The notes below the pieces were generated by a model. It was not told the origin of the DNA, did no database searches, and worked only from the letters and a program-made list of their open reading frames with translations. The translations under genes were made by a program, and so were the position numbers. From assembly GCA_963580455.1 (NCBI GenBank), contig OY756962.1, forward strand, positions 19,362,001 to 19,426,000: DNA of 64,000 nucleotides, given 5' to 3'. This DNA is from Euonymus europaeus (taxonomy: Eukaryota; Streptophyta; Magnoliopsida; Celastrales; Celastraceae). Shown here one piece after another: positions 59,778 to 64,000 of the stretch (position 1 is its first letter; each line of letters opens with the position of its first letter).

Positions 59778-61770
59778 ATGTCTTCTCCTTCCTCAGATAG
59801 TGTGGGTAATTTGTTAGAGGATGTCGATTTAGGTTCTTCTCCATCAACCTTTACTTCCCCCTATTAGGATGAATCTTAGGCTTCCCCTAGCCGAACGCTC
59901 TATCTTCGCCCCTCCTGGGTTTGAGGCTCCCCTACAGGAAGCCCGACCAACAGTTAATGGTACTAGGGAGCCTAGAAACCTAAGTTGTAGCCTCACCGCC
60001 TCTGAGGTGGAAGCCCAACGCAAATTGTTCGGCATTCCCTACCCTTGCAGGCCTGTGCCTGAGGAGGTATCTCCTTTCAATCCTCAACACAAGGAGTTCG
60101 CCATTTCCATTACTTCTCTTTCATATGGTTGTCGGATCCCTTTGGCTCTAACCATATGTTCCTTCTTTGCTCTGTTTGACATTTTTCCTACCTATTTAGC
60201 TCCCAACTCTTGGGTTTTCCTAGGCACAATACTCCATTATTGTGACGAGCTCCGCGTTCCTTTCTCTTCGAATGTCCTCCAACACATCTTTTCACTATGT
60301 AGAGCCCTGAGGAATCCTGGGTTATGTTACTTGAAATTTAAAAAAGGCTTAGTGGCTCCCAAGTATTCCTACTCCAATCATCATTGGAAATCCAGCTACT
60401 TTTTTGTTCGGATGCCTTTGGGTGAGGGCGAGGTTCTCCCTTTTTGTTCAGCAAATTTAAGCGTTTGCCCCAACTTTCTCACGAGGAGCTTGACTGGTAT
60501 TTGAGCCTCAAGCAACCTTTCACCAAACCTTCCATCCCCTTCATGTGTTGAGTTGTAGACTTTAAGAGGGCACATAGGTTTGAGCGAGCAATGCAAGGTG
60601 GGGGACTTGCCCTTGCTCGGTTTTTTTTTATGTACTTGCTTTGTTACTTAGTTTGTTGCTGTATTTTCCAGATATGTCTTCAGCTGCAGAGTATCTGAAG
60701 ATGCAGAAAAAGGCGGTGACTTTTGGTCAGAAAAGGAAACCCTCTGGGGAGGCCGAGCCGAGCAAGAGGAAGAAGGTTCCTGCTGCGGGAATTCGTTTGA
60801 AGCCTAGAAGAGGAAAAGACCTAGGTCGGGGACGCGGGGTGTACATTTCCACCCCACCATTCCAATCGATTGGTTCTCCTTCTCGCATCTCAGACACGCG
60901 CTCCTCGTCCCCACCTCACAGAATGGGGGATGTCCATTTTCCCCAGTGGAACATTCGCCTCTCTGACATTGTGGCCAACTCTCAAGTGGCCTTGGAGATG
61001 CTTGAGAAACTTTCTCTCCCCTTGGATCAGCGGCGAGCTGAGGAGATGGCTATCAAGGAAAAGATGGAGACCTCTATTGTGAAATTTATGGAGGTATTAA
61101 TCTTTCCTGGTTTTGTCAAAGTCTTTCCTCGATTTTCCTCTATAACTCGCTTCACTGTTGCTTTTAGTTGGCCTCACTTCTGGGGAAACTCTCTGTGGAT
61201 GTCCGAAGCTCGGCGGTCAAGAAAATGACTACTGCCTAAGAGATCCATCTGCTCAAAGGGGCCCTTGGTCGGACTGAGACAGCCTTGTAGCTTTCTCGGT
61301 TGGATCTCCAGAAGGCCTAGGAGTCTGAGGCTCTTATGGCCACCAAGCTGAAAGAGGCCGAGGAGGAGCTGATGAGGCAACGGTCGGCCGCAGAAGTAGA
61401 AGGAGCCGGGATATTTGAGAGTGGCTGCCAATCTGTTCTTCAGGAGTTCAGAGACTCCACGAAATTCTAGTTTACCCTTAGGCAAGAGGATTTTTTTCTG
61501 CTTCCAGGCTGCGGTCAAGGAAGCTCGGAGGACTTGCTAGCAAGGGTCAGAGCTTGCACATCATGGACGAGCTGTTTCCTAGCCTCGCTGGGAAGGACGA
61601 GGAGGATGTTGTCAAAGAGGAGGAGTATGAGCAGTTTTGCCTTCTTCAGGAGGACGGGGACGAGGAGGAGGATATCAAGGCGTATATGGACACTGATGTT
61701 CCTCTTATCCCTATGGAGAACAATGCTCTCTTGACCTCGCTCCTGCCGAAGAGCCTGAGAAGCGGTTAGC
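59778..61770 (+). pseudogene. Antisense accessory ORF of Tat element (Transposase_28-like), broken
   Basis: The product resembles the putative gypsy-type transposon domain (Transposase_28). It begins MSSPSSDSVG, stops at 59865, and resumes in another frame from 59869 (AERSIFAPPGFEAP, FGIPYPCRPV, then LAPNSWVFL and FFVRMPLGEGEV to about 60460). A short GT-AG intron near 60632-60672 leads to an Arg/Lys-rich segment (60673-61090, SGEAEPSKRKK), a probable second intron (about 61092-61169), an Ala/Glu-rich helical part with several stops, and an acidic tail (61554-61769, DEEDVVKEEEYE). The order and opposite strand match the extra antisense ORFs reported between pol and 3' LTR in Tat elements. Its function is unknown; stops and frame breaks make this copy dead. 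Confidence 0.75.
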
Positions 61771-61783
61771 TACCGAGGAGCTA

Positions 61784-62287
61784 GTAGATGTAGAAAACTA
61801 GTTAATTTCAAGACTTGTTTTACTGTTATTTCATACATGTTTCTTGGCTTTTGATGTAAATGGCTTAATTATCAATGAAGTTTCTTCTCTTGTTACCTCT
61901 TGTGATTTTCATTGATCTGCTTCTGTTTATGCTCGGATATTGTAATTTAAAGTGTCTTAAACTGTAATAGATCCGAGTGTAGCCAGTTGGTTGCTGTGAC
62001 TTAGACTTTTCGAGGTCGTAGCAAACTTGTTTTCACTTGGTTGTTATAGCTCAATGAGATTGAGTTGTAACAGGCCAAGTCTTTTCTCGGCCACTGTAAT
62101 TCGAGAAGCCTGGAATAATGCTCGACCATTGTAACTTAGATGAAATAAGTTGTAATTTGCCAAAGCGGTATACTGAAAATCTTGATAAGAGCATGAGCTA
62201 CTTTCATTGAAATGAGAAAAGTCATAGGCCTCGTGTGAGGAACGAGTAGGAAAAAAGTGTTCTTAAATACATGCCAACAAAAGAGAG
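61784..62287. repeat. Spacer between antisense ORF and pol
   Basis: No coding sequence. It should contain the converging transcript ends of the plus-strand accessory gene and minus-strand pol. Nothing else is notable. Confidence 0.5.
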
Positions 62288-64000
62288 TTAAATGTAATAT
62301 CTTCGGAGGTTTTCAGCATTCCAGGGTCGCATCTCTCTTGGCTTCTCAGGGTTCTCCAACTTGTAGGTTCCATCCAGCATCACTCTGATAACCCGAAAAG
62401 GGCCTTCCCAAGTCTCCCCGAGCTTACCAGGGTGTTTTCCAACTGTAGTGGCTTTTCTGAGGACCCAATCTCCCTCGGAGAACTTCCTTGTTCGGACTCT
62501 CTTGTTGTGGTAATGGACTGTTCTTTGTTTGTAGGCTGCATTCCTGATCCGAGCATCCTCCCGAGCTTCTTCCAAGAAATCAAGATTGTTAAGGAGCAAG
62601 TCGTTGTTCTCTGACTCATTGAAGTTAACAATCCAAGGAGTGGGGACCCCGATCTTTACTATAATGGCAGCTTATAATATTAACACTAGGGAGAAATGGG
62701 TCTCTTCTATTGAAGTTCTAGGTGTAGTCATGTATGACCAAAGGACACTGTGGAGCTGCTCGGTCCAAAGTCCCTTGGCTTGGTCAAGAAGAGCCTTGAG
62801 TCCTTGTAGTATGATACGGTTGGTGACTTCAACTTGACCATTAGCTTGAGGATAGACTATAGCAGTAATCCTAAGATTGATGCCAAACTCTTGATAGAAT
62901 TCTCGGATGTTTGCACTTACAAACTGTCGGCCATTATCTGTAATGAGAATCCGAGGAATGCCATATCTATAGATGATGGTTTTCCATATGAAGTCTTTCA
63001 CCTTGTGGTCGGTGATAGTGGCCAGAGGCTCAGCCTCAACCCATTTTGAAAAGTAATCCACTGCCACTATGAGGAACTTTCTTTGAGCTGTTGGCTTTGG
63101 GAAAAGGTCCCAGCAAGTCTATCCCCCATTGAGCAAACGGACAAGGGTTCTCCATGACAGTCATCTCGGATGGGGGAAGGTGAGGTATGTTAGCGTGCCT
63201 CTGGCACTTGTCACACTTTCGTACCGAATCCTCGACATCTTTCCTCATATTCGGCCAATAATAGCCACAGCGCAAGACCTTATTAGCTAAGGTCCTTGCT
63301 CTTGCATGGCTGCCACAAGCTCCTTCATGAACTTATCAGAGAGCATAATCAGACTCTTGTGGAGCAAGGCACTTAAGGTAAGGGAGCATGTAAGATCTTC
63401 TGTAGAGCGTTCCTTGAATGATTGAATACCTTGCTGCCCTTGCTCGGAGATTCCTAGCCTCGTTTTCATCCTAAGGTAACTATCCCTCTGTAAGGAAGGC
63501 TCGTATTGGATCTATCCAAGAACATTCAGTGTTGATCTAGTCATAGCCCTAACGAATATGCTCGGTTTAGGCAAAATCTCTATCCGCACTGATAAGGCCT
63601 CATCTTTTTTAGAGGTAGATGCTAGCCGAGCTAGCACGTCGGCTTGCTGATTCTTTTCTCGGGGCACTCTTCGTATTCCGACATTCGGAATTTCACTTAT
63701 TAGCTTCATAGATTTCTCCAAATACTTAATCATATTGGAGCTTCTCGCTTCATATTCGCCATGAACCACCAAATTGCGCACCTCTAGCTTAATTGCTAAC
63801 TTTAACCCAGCAAGGAGCGCTTCGTATTCAGCCTCGTTGTTGGAAGCTTTGAATTGGAAATGGAGAGTGTATTCAGTGGTCATGCCCCCCGGTCTGAGAA
63901 GTAGAATCCCTGCTCCACTTCCATCTTTGTTTGAAGAGCCATCGACAAAAAGTTCCCATAGGTCATGAGGTGCCTCTTCCCCTAGAGGATATGTTGGTAC
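62288..64000 (-). pseudogene. Tat-lineage RNase H and integrase, runs off the window
   Basis: Reading leftwards on the minus strand: 63883-63512 encodes the second (archaeal-type) RNase H (ASNNEAEYEALLAGL, VPREKNQQADVLARL), 63275-63036 the integrase zinc domain (YYWPNM, CDKCQRH) and start of the core (QWGIDLLGPF), 63067-62672 the core (DYFSKWVEAE, ITDNGRQF, ANGQVEVTNR) and 62599-62288 the C-terminal part (GDWVLRKA, GPFRVIRV, WNAENLRRYY). These motifs fit the Tat clade. Frame changes near 63060 and 62690 and between RNase H and the zinc domain show the gene is broken. The rest of pol and gag lie beyond 64000. Confidence 0.88.

Overview
This 64 kb window is transposon-packed nuclear DNA from a flowering plant, most likely a eudicot. 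The evidence is the mix of element families: Tekay/Del-type chromoviruses, Tat-lineage (Ogre/Retand-like) Ty3 elements with a second RNase H, a Cassandra element carrying 5S rRNA-like sequence, FAR1-type Mutator-like elements (MULEs), and an Ac-like hAT. I found no ordinary host housekeeping gene, tRNA gene or CRISPR array.

Layout. 1-2726: AT-rich DNA, then a minus-strand plant transposon-protein relic. 2727-11808: a young, complete-looking Tekay-type retrotransposon (two 2273-bp LTRs, four substitutions apart) whose coding region is nevertheless broken. 11809-17741: remains of a minus-strand Tat-lineage element (integrase, two RNase H domains, reverse transcriptase), split by a solo LTR at 14424-16465 with a perfect TTCAA duplication. 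17742-23079: a minus-strand element with a mostly non-coding interior and a gag relic. 23240-28860: minus-strand MULE (copy A) encoding a FAR1-type transposase fused to an OTU protease domain, which is split by a solo LTR (23849-25595, ACCGG duplication). 28860-34198: AT-rich repeats, a copia 3' LTR and rearranged LTR fragments. 34199-35285: a tandem Cassandra array. 35912-43200: a hAT element with 12-bp terminal repeats and an exact 8-bp target duplication, carrying a dead transposase and another solo LTR (39856-42072, TTTAT duplication). 44.0-53.4 kb: two intact convergent genes, described below. 53930-57342: a second MULE copy (B) in the opposite orientation without the OTU domain and with a MITE inserted. 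57343-64000: the 3' end of a minus-strand Tat element: 3' LTR, an antisense accessory gene with its own TATA box, then integrase and RNase H running off the window.

The most notable part is 45138-52285. A seven-exon plus-strand gene encodes an 884-residue Ulp1/C48-type cysteine protease with a coiled-coil middle. A two-exon minus-strand gene encodes a 699-residue FAR1-type MULE transposase with its DDE residues present. All introns have GT/AG ends and all exon phases agree, so both genes look functional among otherwise dead elements. The arrangement suggests an autonomous MULE carrying a SUMO/ubiquitin-like protease, or a domesticated pair derived from one. Together with the OTU-bearing MULE, the window contains two protease families attached to FAR1-type transposases.

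The LTRs carry unusual regulatory-looking structure: a 185-bp array of 18 WRKY W-box cores, a cluster of perfect class I TCP palindromes, and GC-rich hairpin arrays.
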